From: Streptomyces olivochromogenes
GTDB lineage: Bacteria; Actinomycetota; Actinomycetes; Streptomycetales; Streptomycetaceae
DNA: 64,000 bases
Direction: 5' to 3'
Assembly: GCF_001514115.1 (NCBI RefSeq)
Contig: NZ_KQ948470.1
Span: 1 to 64,000 of the forward strand
Every line of letters starts with the position of its first letter. Within the stretch, counting starts at the first letter, position 1. The translations under genes and the position numbers were made by a program. The notes beneath the pieces were generated by a model. It was not told the DNA's origin. It made no database searches and saw only the letters and a list, made by a program, of their open reading frames with translations. Positions 26,968 to 35,891 of this stretch are shown here, in pieces.

Positions 26968-27288
26968 ATGGCCTGGATCCTGCTGCTCGCCGCCGGCCTG
27001 CTCGAAGTCGGCTGGTCGATCGGCATGAAGTACACCGACGGCTTCACCCGCCTCGTCCCCAGCGTCCTCACCGGCGCGGGCATCATCGCGAGCATGGTCC
27101 TGCTCTCCTACGCCGCCAAGTCCCTCCCCATCGGCACCGCCTACGGCGTCTGGGTCGGCATCGGCGCGGCCGGCGCGGCGGTACTGGGCATGCTCGTCCT
27201 CGGCGAACCGGCGACCGCCGCCCGCATCTTCTTCGTCTGCCTGCTCCTGGTGGCGGTGGTGGGCCTGAAGGTGACGTCGGGGCACTGA
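26968..27288 (+). CDS. sugE: Guanidinium exporter of the SMR family (Gdx/SugE)
   Basis: The 106-residue protein has four membrane helices with the conserved glutamate in LLEVGWSIGMKYTDGF (about residue 13) and the helix-3 pattern IGTAYGVWVGIGAAGAAVLG (split). The GLLEVxW and W-x-G features fit the Gdx subgroup, which exports guanidinium in exchange for protons. GGAGG at 26955-26959 lies 8 nt before the ATG. The upstream riboswitch supports guanidinium as substrate over a general multidrug role. Confidence 0.88.
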   Translation: MAWILLLAAGLLEVGWSIGMKYTDGFTRLVPSVLTGAGIIASMVLLSYAAKSLPIGTAYGVWVGIGAAGAAVLGMLVLGEPATAARIFFVCLLLVAVVGLKVTSGH

Positions 27289-27304
27289 CCGGGCGCCGGG
27301 CTCC

Positions 27305-28027
27305 TCACCACGGCCGGTTGATCCAGTCACCGGGGAGAAGCGCGCGGACCGCCTCCAGGGCGGGCGCGGTCCGGCCGAGGGCCCACAGCCAGTCACCGCC
27401 GTCCACCCGAAGCAGGGCGTCGGGGGACGAGAACCAGCGGACCACGCCTGCGTCGAGGGCCCACATGGGGTAGTCGGGCAAGGACAGCCGCTCGAACCCC
27501 GCCGGAGGCGCGTCGAGGGTTTCGCTCTCTCCGAGGGGGCGGTTGTCCGCGCGGTCCTCATCGTGGGCGAGCAGGGACTCGGACAGCACCATCTCGACGC
27601 AGGCGAGGGAGAACCGGTCGAGGAAGGGGGACCAGTCAGGTGCGCTGCCGTCCGTACGCCGGAAGACCACGGGCGGATCGTCCTTCTCCAGGTCCTCCTG
27701 CCGAACGGCCCACTCGGCGACCGCCTGGTTCTCCGACCGGAACACCAAAGCACCGTCGGCGATGCGCAGTTGCTCCAGCGGGAGCAGCCGATCCTGCACG
27801 CTGGTCAGGTCCGTACGCCTGCCGAGCAGCCCGTACGCATCCCACAACGCAATGGGCAGCGGCGATCGAAGCCGGTACTCGGCATCGGCCAACTCCTCGT
27901 ACGAACAGCCGTCACCGGCGCTGATCGGCTCCCGCCAGTACCGGGCAAAGCCCTCGACGAACCGCCAGACCCCCGCCCGGCCCTCGAAGGCCACCCCTTC
28001 GGCACCCACGTCGAACTCCGCACCCAT
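27305..28027 (-). CDS. SUKH/SMI1-like protein (tentative)
   Basis: The 240-residue soluble protein has LPIALWDAYGLLGRRTDL, then LVFRSENQAVAEWAV and PDWSPFLDRFSLACVEMVL, which resembles the SMI1/KNR4 (SUKH) fold pattern: a Pro-Leu helix, an NQ motif and a tryptophan-led helix. SUKH proteins often act as immunity proteins or in unknown roles. The ATG at 28027 is 7 nt after a TAGCGT box on the minus strand, so the gene may be leaderless. The assignment is by pattern only. Confidence 0.55.
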   Translation of the reverse strand: MGAEFDVGAEGVAFEGRAGVWRFVEGFARYWREPISAGDGCSYEELADAEYRLRSPLPIALWDAYGLLGRRTDLTSVQDRLLPLEQLRIADGALVFRSENQAVAEWAVRQEDLEKDDPPVVFRRTDGSAPDWSPFLDRFSLACVEMVLSESLLAHDEDRADNRPLGESETLDAPPAGFERLSLPDYPMWALDAGVVRWFSSPDALLRVDGGDWLWALGRTAPALEAVRALLPGDWINRPW

Positions 28028-28068
28028 CCACCGAACGCTACCCGCGACCACATCCCGCAGGGCCCTGG

Positions 28069-28188
28069 CATGACAACCGGCGTGAGAATCGGCGGCTGCT
28101 GTGCCCCAACTGCCACGCGATCACGAGCACCTGGTGCAGGGGAGGCAGAAGGCCGCGGGCGACTCCCGGTACGATGGCAGGCGGCTAG
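28069..28188 (+). pseudogene. Remnant of an HNH endonuclease gene
   Basis: The plus strand reads DNRREN, RRLLCPNCHAITSTW and CRGGRR before a stop codon at 28186-28188. This is the C-terminal signature of HNH endonucleases that usually read DNRxENLRLLCPNCHxxTxT. The frame has no upstream domain: sequence before 28069 is the promoter side of the divergent gene. Its stop overlaps the first base of tRNA-Leu. It looks like the leftover tail of a deleted gene. Confidence 0.7.
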
Positions 28189-28271
28189 CGGCGGTGGCGC
28201 AACGGCGACGCAGCAGACTTAGGATCTGTGGCCCGTGAAACGGCTTGAGGGTTCGAATCCCTTCCGCCGCA
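28188..28271 (+). tRNA. tRNA-Leu (anticodon TAG)
   Basis: GCGGCGG pairs with CCGCCGC to form the acceptor stem. The anticodon loop CTTAGGA gives TAG between GCAGA/TCTGT stems, and a long class II variable arm (TGGCCCGTGAAACGGCT) precedes the T-arm GGGTTCGAATCCC. CCA is not encoded. Confidence 0.95.
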
Positions 28272-28276
28272 CAGCA

Positions 28277-28310
28277 AACGGCCTGCGAATCGAAAGATGC
28301 GCAGGCCGTT
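28277..28310. terminator. Bidirectional hairpin between tRNA-Leu and rdgB
   Basis: AACGGCCTGCG and CGCAGGCCGTT form a perfect 11-bp stem with a 12-nt loop between the convergent tRNA and rdgB genes. There is no T-run, so it could be an L-shaped or Rho-assisted terminator. Confidence 0.65.
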
Positions 28311-28323
28311 CTCGTGTGCGCTC

Positions 28324-28926
28324 TCAGCCCAACAACTCCCGAACCACCGGCACCAGCCCCCGGAACGCCTTCCCCCGGTGGCTGATCGCGTTCTTCTCCT
28401 CGGGGGGGAGTTCGGCGCAGGTTCGGGTGTCGCCCTCCGGCTGGAGGACGGGGTCGTAGCCGAAGCCGTTGGTGCCGGTGGGGGTGTGGCGCAGGGTGCC
28501 CCTCAGTTGGCCCTCGACGACGCGCTCCGTGCCGTCCGGCAGGGCAAGTGCCGCCGCGCAGGCGAAGTGGGCGCCCCGGTGTTCGTCGGAGATGTCCGAG
28601 AGCTGGGCGAGGAGAAGGTCCAGGTTCGCGCGGTCGTCCCCGTGCCGTCCCGCCCAGCGGGCGGAGAAGATGCCGGGGGCGCCGTTCAGGACGTCCACGC
28701 AGAGGCCGGAGTCGTCGGCGACGGCGGGCAGGCCGGTGGCCTGGGCCAGGGCGTGGGCCTTGAGGAGGGCGTTCTCGGCGAAGGTGACGCCGGTTTCCTT
28801 GACGTCGGGGATGTCGGGGTAGGCGTCCGCGCCGACGAGGTCGTGGGTGAGACCTGCGTCGGCGAGGATCGCCTTCAGCTCGGTGAGCTTTCCGGCGTTG
28901 CGGGTGGCGAGGATCAGGCGGGTCAT
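28324..28926 (-). CDS. rdgB: XTP/dITP diphosphatase (RdgB/HAM1)
   Basis: The 200-residue enzyme hydrolyses non-canonical purine triphosphates (XTP, ITP) to monophosphates and cleans the nucleotide pool. Family motifs are TRNAGKLTELKAIL, FAENALLKAHA, ADDSGLCVDVLNGAPGIFSAR (split; D in ADDSG is the metal ligand), GTNGFGYDPV and SHRGKA. The ATG at 28926 starts exactly at the conserved TRLILATRN. It is the downstream partner of rph, as in mycobacteria, with a small gene between them. Confidence 0.95.
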   Translation of the reverse strand: MTRLILATRNAGKLTELKAILADAGLTHDLVGADAYPDIPDVKETGVTFAENALLKAHALAQATGLPAVADDSGLCVDVLNGAPGIFSARWAGRHGDDRANLDLLLAQLSDISDEHRGAHFACAAALALPDGTERVVEGQLRGTLRHTPTGTNGFGYDPVLQPEGDTRTCAELPPEEKNAISHRGKAFRGLVPVVRELLG

Positions 28927-28959
28927 GGGACCAGTATCCAAGGGCCGGAGAGTTGCTCG

Positions 28960-29352
28960 TTACGGCGTGCAGACCTTGGTCAGTTCGCCGGCCGCGTCGG
29001 TGACCGGGCTGACGTCGGGGGTGTTGTCGCCGTTCTTGATGGCCGTACGGACGTTGCCGACGGCCTTGTTCAGGTCGTCGACCGCCTTGTTGACGTCGGC
29101 GTTGTCCGTCTTGTCGCCGATCTTGTCGAGGTTGTTCTCGATCGCGTTGAGGGACTCGTCGGTCTGCGTCGGGTCGTTCGCCGCGTTCTCCACGGCCTGC
29201 TGGAGGTTGGTGACGCTGTCGGCGATGGAGTCGGCGGTCTGGACACAGTCCAGGGCCTTGTTGACGGCGTCGCAGCCCACGGCCGCCGGCAGGGCGACGA
29301 GTATGGCGGTAACGGCGAATGCGGCTGTGCGGCGTCGGTGGCGCGCGGCCAT
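28960..29352 (-). CDS. Secreted helical protein, possible lipoprotein
   Basis: The 130-residue protein has a basic N-terminus, a hydrophobic segment (FAVTAILVALPAAVGC) ending in a cysteine that could be a lipobox (AVGC), and a long helical, Asp/Asn/Ala-rich body with repeated DKIGDK, DVNKAVDDLNKAV motifs. Three cysteines are present. The start at 29352 is chosen because the signal-like segment follows directly. Function unknown. It lies between rph and rdgB. Confidence 0.65.
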   Translation of the reverse strand: MAARHRRRTAAFAVTAILVALPAAVGCDAVNKALDCVQTADSIADSVTNLQQAVENAANDPTQTDESLNAIENNLDKIGDKTDNADVNKAVDDLNKAVGNVRTAIKNGDNTPDVSPVTDAAGELTKVCTP

Positions 29353-29475
29353 GGAACGGTCCCTCCCCGTGGACAAACATGTGGTCGACCCCGTGACGCG
29401 GTCGGCTCGGCCCGTGCGGGGCCGATGGGGGCGCACGGCTGGACCGTACGCCCGTACCCCTAAGAACGCGAAGGG

Positions 29476-30210
29476 TTATCCCGCAGTTGCCTCGAGGGCC
29501 GCCCGCTGGATCGCCGCGAGCTCGTCGCAGCCGGCGACGGCGAGGTCGAGCAGGGCGTTCAGCTCCTTGCGGTCGAAGGGCTCGGCCTCCGCGGTGCCCT
29601 GGACCTCGACGAAGCGTCCGTCGCCGGTGCAGACGACGTTCATGTCGGTGTCGGCCTTCACGTCCTCCTCGTAGCAGAGGTCCAGGAGGGGGATCCCGCC
29701 GACGATGCCGACCGAGACGGCGGAGACGGTGCCGGTCAGGGGCTTGCGGCCGGGCTTGACCAGCTTCTTGGCCTGCGCCCAGGTGATCGCGTCGGCCAGC
29801 GCCACGTACGCGCCGGTGATGGCCGCCGTACGTGTGCCGCCGTCGGCCTGGAGGACGTCGCAGTCGAGGACGATGGTGTTCTCGCCCAGCGCCTTGTAGT
29901 CGATGACGGCGCGCAGGGAGCGGCCGATGAGGCGGGAGATCTCGTGCGTACGGCCGCCGATCTTGCCGCGGACCGACTCGCGGTCTCCGCGGGTGTTCGT
30001 GGCGCGGGGAAGCATGGAGTACTCGGCGGTGACCCAGCCCTCTCCGCTGCCCTTGCGCCAGCGCGGGACGCCCTCGGTGACGGAGGCGGTGCAGAACACC
30101 TTGGTGTCGCCGAAGGAGACGAGGACGGAGCCCTCGGCGTGCTTGCTCCAGCCGCGCTGGATGGTGATGGGGCGCAGTTGTTCGGGGGTGCGGCCGTCGA
30201 TTCGAGACAT
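29476..30210 (-). CDS. rph: Ribonuclease PH
   Basis: The 244-residue phosphorolytic 3'-5' exoribonuclease trims tRNA 3' ends. Signatures: RPITIQRGW, GSGEGWVTAEYSMLPRATNTR (split) with the phosphate-binding region, GRTHEISRLIGRSLRAV, DCDVLQADGGTRTAAITGA (split) and DLCYEEDVKADTDMNVV. Length is standard. It is downstream of nagF but separated by a terminator. Confidence 0.95.
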   Translation of the reverse strand: MSRIDGRTPEQLRPITIQRGWSKHAEGSVLVSFGDTKVFCTASVTEGVPRWRKGSGEGWVTAEYSMLPRATNTRGDRESVRGKIGGRTHEISRLIGRSLRAVIDYKALGENTIVLDCDVLQADGGTRTAAITGAYVALADAITWAQAKKLVKPGRKPLTGTVSAVSVGIVGGIPLLDLCYEEDVKADTDMNVVCTGDGRFVEVQGTAEAEPFDRKELNALLDLAVAGCDELAAIQRAALEATAG

Positions 30211-30236
30211 GACGTCGAGCCTAGCCGCATACGGCT

Positions 30237-30270
30237 GAGGGGCCGCCTCCGGTTATGGAAGCGGCCCCTC
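30237..30270 (-). terminator. Terminator between nagF and rph
   Basis: GAGGGGCCGC and GCGGCCCCTC form a 10-bp stem with a CTCC/GGAA-containing loop just downstream of nagF on the minus strand. It should limit read-through from the DasR-controlled nagF into rph. Confidence 0.65.
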
Positions 30271-30327
30271 AAGGGTGAGGCAGGGGACTCAAGGGTGCCC
30301 CTTCGGCTCACATCGGTTCACATCGGT

Positions 30328-30561
30328 TCACATCATGTCTTCGATGTCCGCGGCGATGGGGTCGGCGTCGGTGCCGATGACGACCTGGATGGCGGTGCCC
30401 ATCTTGACGACGCCATGGGCGCCGGCGGCCTTCAGGGCGGCCTCGTCGACCTTGCTCGGGTCCACGACCTCGGTACGCAGGCGGGTGATGCAGCCCTCGA
30501 CCTCTTCGATGTTGTCGATGCCGCCGAGCCCGGCGACGATCTTCTCAGCCTTCGTGGCCAT
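30328..30561 (-). CDS. nagF: PTS EIIB component for N-acetylglucosamine
   Basis: The 77-residue stand-alone EIIB domain carries the phosphorylation cysteine in EVEGCITRLR (Cys24). It receives phosphate from EIIA and passes it to sugar carried by EIIC (NagE1/NagE2). In S. coelicolor the equivalent nagF lies next to nagE1 and nagE2. It is divergent from nagE1, and the shared region holds a DasR site. Its 3' end lies next to short repeats (CGGTTCACAT). Confidence 0.92.
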   Translation of the reverse strand: MATKAEKIVAGLGGIDNIEEVEGCITRLRTEVVDPSKVDEAALKAAGAHGVVKMGTAIQVVIGTDADPIAADIEDMM

Positions 30562-30678
30562 GTCCTACTCCCTGATCAGAACCGCTTTGTCGCAGTAACC
30601 CACAGTTGGCCCATCTTTGCGAGCGGCCATGTCGCGCGTACCGAATGATGGCGTTCACGACAGCGCAACCGTTCGCCG

Positions 30679-30694
30679 ACTGGTCTACACCAGT
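30679..30694. promoter_or_regulatory. DasR-responsive element between nagF and nagE1
   Basis: ACTGGTCTACACCAGT is a near-perfect palindrome and matches the dre consensus (ACTGGTCTAGACCACT-like) of the GntR regulator DasR. It can control both divergent genes, with release by glucosamine-6-phosphate. Confidence 0.9.
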
Positions 30695-30735
30695 GGGCGT
30701 GCAGTCGCCAACCCGGCCCCGTCCGGAGGACGCCC

Positions 30736-32025
30736 ATGAGTGCCGACAGCGCCGCCGCGCCCGCACGGGCCCGTTGGAACAAGCTGTTCCAGGGGCTGCA
30801 GAAGATGGGCCGCAGCCTCCAGCTGCCGATCGCCGTGCTGCCGGCCGCGGGCCTTCTCATCGGGCTCGGCCAGCCTGGTGTGTTCGGCGCCGAGGGGCTC
30901 GGCTGGGACAACGTCTCCAAGATCATGAGAGGTGCCGGCGGCGCGCTGCTCGACGGCTCGCTCGGGCTGCCGATGCTGTTCTGCGTGGGCGTGGCCATCG
31001 GCATGGCGAAGAAGTCGGACGGGTCGACGGCGCTCGCGGCGGTCGCCGGTTTCCTCGTCTACTACAACGTGCTGCGCCAGTTCCCGGTGAGCTGCCCGGG
31101 CGGGGCGAAGGCTCTCACGAACATCGGCTGCCAGGCGGCCGACTCCTCCGTGGCCCCGTTCACGTACCAGAATCCGGGGGTCTTCGGCGGCATCGTCATG
31201 GGGCTGATGACCGCGTACATCTGGCAGCGCTACCACCGCACGAGGCTGGTCGACTGGCTCGGGTTCTTCAACGGGCGGCGGCTGGTGCCGATCATCATGG
31301 CGTTCGCGGCCATCGTGTTCGCCGTGCTGTGTCTGTGGGTCTGGCCGCCGGTGGGGCGGGGCCTCGAGGACTTCAGCGACTGGCTGGTGGGACTGGGCTC
31401 CTGGGGTGCCGGTGTCTTCGGCGTGGCCAACCGGGCGCTGCTGGTGGTCGGTCTGCACCAGTTCCTGAACGTGCCCGTCTGGTTCCAGTTCGGCAGCTAC
31501 ACCGCGCCGGACGGGACGGTCGTGCACGGTGACATCACCATGTTCCTGGCGGGCGACCCGAACGCCGGGCAGTTCACGTCCGGCTTCTTCCCCATCATGA
31601 TGTTCGCGCTGCCGGCGGCGGCCCTGGCCATCACGCACTGCGCCCGGCCCGAGCGCCGCAAGGAGATCGGCGGGCTCATGCTGTCGGTCGCGCTGACCTC
31701 GTTCGTCACGGGCATCACGGAACCGCTCGAGTACTCCTTCCTGTTCGTCGCGCCCGTGCTGTACGTGATCCACGCGCTGCTGACGGGAGTGTCGATGGCG
31801 GTGACCTGGGGGTTGGGCGTACACGACGGTTTCGGCTTCTCCGCCGGAGTCATCGACTACGTCATCAACTGGCATCTGGCGACCAAGCCGTGGGCGATCG
31901 TGCCGATCGGGCTGTGCTTCGCGGTCGTGTACTACGTGATCTTCCGGTTCGCGATCACGAAGTTCGACCTGAAGACTCCGGGCAGGGAGCCGGAGGAGGA
32001 GCACGAGGACACGACCAAGCCGTAG
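30736..32025 (+). CDS. nagE1: PTS EIIC permease for N-acetylglucosamine, NagE1
   Basis: The 429-residue membrane permease has about ten helices and the glucose-family EIIC pattern: QKMGRSLQLPIAVLPAAGLL, MAKKSDGSTALAAVAGFLVYY (split), GITEPLEYSFLFVAPVLY and VHDGFGFSAG. It imports and phosphorylates N-acetylglucosamine with NagF. GGAGG precedes the ATG by about 6 nt. It closely resembles nagE2 downstream, indicating a tandem duplication. The C-terminus is acidic (EPEEEHED). Confidence 0.92.
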   Translation: MSADSAAAPARARWNKLFQGLQKMGRSLQLPIAVLPAAGLLIGLGQPGVFGAEGLGWDNVSKIMRGAGGALLDGSLGLPMLFCVGVAIGMAKKSDGSTALAAVAGFLVYYNVLRQFPVSCPGGAKALTNIGCQAADSSVAPFTYQNPGVFGGIVMGLMTAYIWQRYHRTRLVDWLGFFNGRRLVPIIMAFAAIVFAVLCLWVWPPVGRGLEDFSDWLVGLGSWGAGVFGVANRALLVVGLHQFLNVPVWFQFGSYTAPDGTVVHGDITMFLAGDPNAGQFTSGFFPIMMFALPAAALAITHCARPERRKEIGGLMLSVALTSFVTGITEPLEYSFLFVAPVLYVIHALLTGVSMAVTWGLGVHDGFGFSAGVIDYVINWHLATKPWAIVPIGLCFAVVYYVIFRFAITKFDLKTPGREPEEEHEDTTKP

Positions 32026-32157
32026 GCGGTTCGTTCACGGGCCGCGGGCTCGCGCCTCTTTCGGGGCGCGGCTTCGTCGTGTCCGGAACCGATTCCTCCC
32101 CTTATGGCCCGGGCCACAAAATTCGTGGGTTCCTTATCTCACCTTCACCGTGCTACA

Positions 32158-32190
32158 ACAGGTCTACACCACTGAGTGGTGTAGACCACG
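32158..32190 (+). promoter_or_regulatory. Double DasR-responsive element before nagE2
   Basis: ACAGGTCTACACCACT (32158-32173) and AGTGGTGTAGACCACG (32175-32190) are dre half-repeats facing each other. Together GGTCTACACCACT and AGTGGTGTAGACC form a 27-bp palindrome around one G. Two DasR dimers could bind next to each other. Confidence 0.88.
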
Positions 32191-32248
32191 CCGCCCCCAC
32201 CCACCCTTTCCTGTCGCCCGGGCGGCGCCTTGTCCACTGGAGGAAGTT

Positions 32249-33514
<1,266 letters not shown>

Positions 33515-33528
33515 CCCCCGTGCACGAC

Positions 33529-33574
33529 CGAAGGGCCCCGCAGTCGAGCGATCGCTCGGCTGCGGGGCCCTTCG
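33529..33574. terminator. Bidirectional terminator between nagE2 and the SDR gene
   Basis: CGAAGGGCCCCGCAG and CTGCGGGGCCCTTCG form a perfect outer stem, continued by CGAGCG/CGCTCG after one mismatch. It lies between two convergent genes. Confidence 0.9.
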
Positions 33575-33588
33575 TCATACCTGCGCCC

Positions 33589-34287
33589 TCATCGCAGCAG
33601 GCTGCCGCCGTCCACGGTCAGAACCTGGCCGGTCAGCGCCTCCGCGGCCTCGGAGGCTAGGAAGCCCACGGTTGCCGCGACGTCCTCGGGGACGAGTGGA
33701 CGGGGCAGTGCCTGTGTCGCCTCGGCCATGACGAACGCCTCGTCGGGCTGATACGCGGTCGCCGGGGTGCGGGTGAGCCCCGGAGCCACGGACGTCACGG
33801 CGATACCGTCCTTGCCCAGCGCGACGGCCAGGGTGCGCCCGAACGCGGTGAGGGCCCCTTTGCTGGTGATGTAGCCGAGCAGGTCGGCGCTGGGTGGCTT
33901 CCAGACGGTGTCGGAGGTGATGAGCACGATCCGGCCGAACTTGCGCTCCCGCATACCGGGGGTGAAGGCCTGGGACAACAGCAGAGCCGACTCGACGTTG
34001 ACGGCCTGGATCCGTCGCCAGGTGGCGAGGTCGACTTTGTCGAGTTCCACCAGGTCGCTCGCGGCGGCCGAGTGGACGAGGACATCGACCCGGCCGTACG
34101 TCTCGAGGACCTCGGCAGCAGCCCTCCGTACGTCCTGTTCCACACCGAGATCGCACGCGATGTCACCGGCGCGGTCCAGCACCACGACGCGGTGGCCCAA
34201 CCGGGCGAGTTCACGGACGATCGCCCCGCCGATCGCGCCGTCCCCGCCGGTCACCACCGCGACCCGTGAGGTCGAGACATCAGCCAT
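33589..34287 (-). CDS. Short-chain dehydrogenase/reductase
   Basis: The 232-residue enzyme is a classical SDR: GGDGAIGG nucleotide-binding loop (about 14-21), a serine in LITSD, and the YITSK catalytic Tyr/Lys pair (YxxxK). VDGGSLLR ends the protein as in FabG-like reductases. The coenzyme is probably NAD(P)H and the substrate unknown. It is divergent from the Rrf2 gene, and its promoter carries the 16-bp motif at 34361. Confidence 0.88.
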   Translation of the reverse strand: MADVSTSRVAVVTGGDGAIGGAIVRELARLGHRVVVLDRAGDIACDLGVEQDVRRAAAEVLETYGRVDVLVHSAAASDLVELDKVDLATWRRIQAVNVESALLLSQAFTPGMRERKFGRIVLITSDTVWKPPSADLLGYITSKGALTAFGRTLAVALGKDGIAVTSVAPGLTRTPATAYQPDEAFVMAEATQALPRPLVPEDVAATVGFLASEAAEALTGQVLTVDGGSLLR

Positions 34288-34360
34288 GGTTCATCTCCTC
34301 GTTCCGCGCCGCCGGTCGGTGGACTGCGGTGGCCGCGAGCGCGGCGTTCCACGCGACAGC

Positions 34361-34376
34361 TTGCTCCGGCAAGCAA
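34361..34376. promoter_or_regulatory. Shared 16-bp motif, copy 1 (SDR promoter)
   Basis: TTGCTCCGGCAAGCAA has TTGCT/AGCAA inverted arms. It lies 74 bp before the SDR start and 230 bp before the divergent Rrf2 gene. A copy with one change occurs at 35827, upstream of the metallo-hydrolase gene. The region 34288-34605 holds no gene. Confidence 0.6.
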
Positions 34377-34605
34377 TTGTGCGCCCGCTGTCGGCCTCAC
34401 GGCAAGTGCCGCCGCCGGCCCCACGGCACGTCACGTACGCCACGGGCGTCGGAAACCCCCTAGCCGCCGGGCGTACCGGCGACCGGCTCGGGCCCGCCGC
34501 CGCTGCGGCATAGTTGGACGTGATACCGCCACACGCCGCGGCACCTCCCGGGTACGGGCCGGTGCGGAGGCGTGTGCACCTGCCCTTACACACTTCGGGA
34601 CCGCA

Positions 34606-35052
34606 ATGCCTACCAGCAGCCGCTTCGTCGTCGCCGTCCACGCCCTGGTCGCCCTTGCGGTCAGCGGCGACAAGCCCCTGCGCTCCGAAGACCTCGCCTA
34701 CTCGGCCCACACGAGTCCTGTCGTGATCCGGGGCCTGCTCTCCCGGCTGAGCAGCGCGGGTCTCACCAAGTCCCAGCTCGGGGCGGGCGGTGGCGCACTC
34801 CTGGCCAAGCCGGCCGAGGAGATGCGGCTGCTCGAGGTGTACCAGGCGGTGGAGGACACCCGGCTGTTCACCATGCACCGCACGCCGCCGCCGGCCGACT
34901 GCGCGGTCGGCAGCAACATCGTGGACGCCCTCCAGCCTGCTCTGATCCGCGCTCGCGAGGCATTCGAGGCGGAGCTGGACCACACCACGATCGCGGAACT
35001 CGCCGACGCGGTCGCCCGTCTCGGAAAGTTCACGATGCCGCTCGAATGGTGA
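34606..35052 (+). CDS. Rrf2-family transcription regulator
   Basis: The 148-residue protein has an N-terminal winged HTH (about 1-75; FVVAVHALVALAVSGDKPLRSEDLA, VVIRGLLSRLSSAGL; split) and the Rrf2 wing AGGGALLAKPAEEMRLLEVYQAVED (split). Only one cysteine (in PADCAVGS) is present, so it is not the Fe-S NsrR/IscR type with three cysteines; it more likely senses redox or a ligand through that cysteine. It is divergent from the SDR gene and is the best candidate for the binder of the shared motif. Confidence 0.85.
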   Translation: MPTSSRFVVAVHALVALAVSGDKPLRSEDLAYSAHTSPVVIRGLLSRLSSAGLTKSQLGAGGGALLAKPAEEMRLLEVYQAVEDTRLFTMHRTPPPADCAVGSNIVDALQPALIRAREAFEAELDHTTIAELADAVARLGKFTMPLEW

Positions 35053-35089
35053 TCCCCCGACGGGGTGGCCCGTGGTCCCGCTCCGAAAT

Positions 35090-35116
35090 AAGTGTCGCTG
35101 TGTCACTTACACAGTG
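35090..35116. promoter_or_regulatory. Nested inverted repeats upstream of the SnoaL gene
   Basis: CTGTGTCACTTACACAG (35098-35114) is a perfect 6-bp-arm palindrome. AAGTG...CACTT (35090-35108) overlaps it. The nested sites, 38 bp after the Rrf2 stop, look like a TetR- or Rrf2-type operator for the next gene. Confidence 0.5.
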
Positions 35117-35280
35117 ATAGTCTCGGGGCATCCGCCGGGCCGACGGGGTGACGAATCCCGCTCGCCCGAGTCATGGGTGCGCGTGCAGTGTCCCCGACTC
35201 GGCGAACCCTGCGGTCCATCACGGTCAGCCCCCAGGCAGCCGCCCCTCCCGGCGGACGCCCTCCACGATCGGAGCGCAAG

Positions 35281-35697
35281 ATGAGCAACACCCCCTCGGC
35301 TGTGGACCTGCTTCGGCGCAGCCTCGACACCTTCCTCGCCAAGGACATGAAGGCCTGGACGGACCTGTGCGCCGACGATGTCGTCGCCGAATTCCCCTTC
35401 GCCCCGGAGGGGGCGCCGGCGCGCATCGAGGGGCGCGGGGCCCTCTTCGACTACCTCCGCGGCTACCCCGACGTCATCGACGTGCGGGAGATCCCGGCCG
35501 TGCGCATCTATCCGACCGACGACGAGAACGTGGCGATCGCGGAGTGGAGCGTGAAGGGCGGCGTGGTGTCCAACGGCAATCCCTACAACATGAGTTACGC
35601 GACCTTCGTGACCTTCCGCGACGGCCTCATCGTGAACTACCGGGAGTACTGGAACCCGCAGGTCTTCCTGAACGCGCTCGCCGGCACGAACTTCTGA
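35281..35697 (+). CDS. SnoaL-like/NTF2-fold protein
   Basis: The 138-residue protein has the NTF2 cone pattern: LLRRSLDTFLAKDMKAWTDLCADDVVAEFPF (residues ~10-40), IEGRGALFDYLRGYPDVI, and the final NYREYWNPQVFLNAL. Such proteins act as small isomerases, hydrolases or dehydratases of hydrophobic ketones, or have no activity. The start with a GGAGC ribosome site gives the expected length. It lies between the Rrf2 regulator and the metallo-hydrolase gene, all on the plus strand. Confidence 0.82.
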   Translation: MSNTPSAVDLLRRSLDTFLAKDMKAWTDLCADDVVAEFPFAPEGAPARIEGRGALFDYLRGYPDVIDVREIPAVRIYPTDDENVAIAEWSVKGGVVSNGNPYNMSYATFVTFRDGLIVNYREYWNPQVFLNALAGTNF

Positions 35698-35722
35698 TCC
35701 CACAGCCGTAGTTGCAGGCCCC

Positions 35723-35780
35723 GGACGCCGCCGGCCGGCACAGGCCGACAGCAGCCGGCGGAAGTCGGCCCGCGGCGTCC
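35723..35780 (+). terminator. Possible terminator after the SnoaL gene
   Basis: GGACGCCGC and GCGGCGTCC pair, with inner GGCCGAC/GTCGGCC pairs, giving a long GC-rich hairpin. No T-run follows. Confidence 0.45.
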
Positions 35781-35798
35781 ACCAGGCAGCCAGATTCC

Positions 35799-35872
35799 TT
35801 GCCTAAGCAATCAAATGGCTCTATGGTTGCTCCGTCAAGCAAGTCATAGGTCTTGTCAAGTCATAGGTCTTG
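35799..35872 (+). promoter_or_regulatory. Promoter region of the metallo-hydrolase: motif copies and 17-bp duplication
   Basis: TTGCCTAAGCAA (35799-35810) is a short palindrome. TTGCTCCGTCAAGCAA (35827-35842) matches the SDR promoter motif at 15 of 16 bases. Right after it, CAAGTCATAGGTCTTG is repeated in tandem with a 17-bp period (35840-35872), ending 19 bp before the ATG. Confidence 0.6.
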
Positions 35873-35891
35873 CAGAGAAGAGGTCCGGAAC

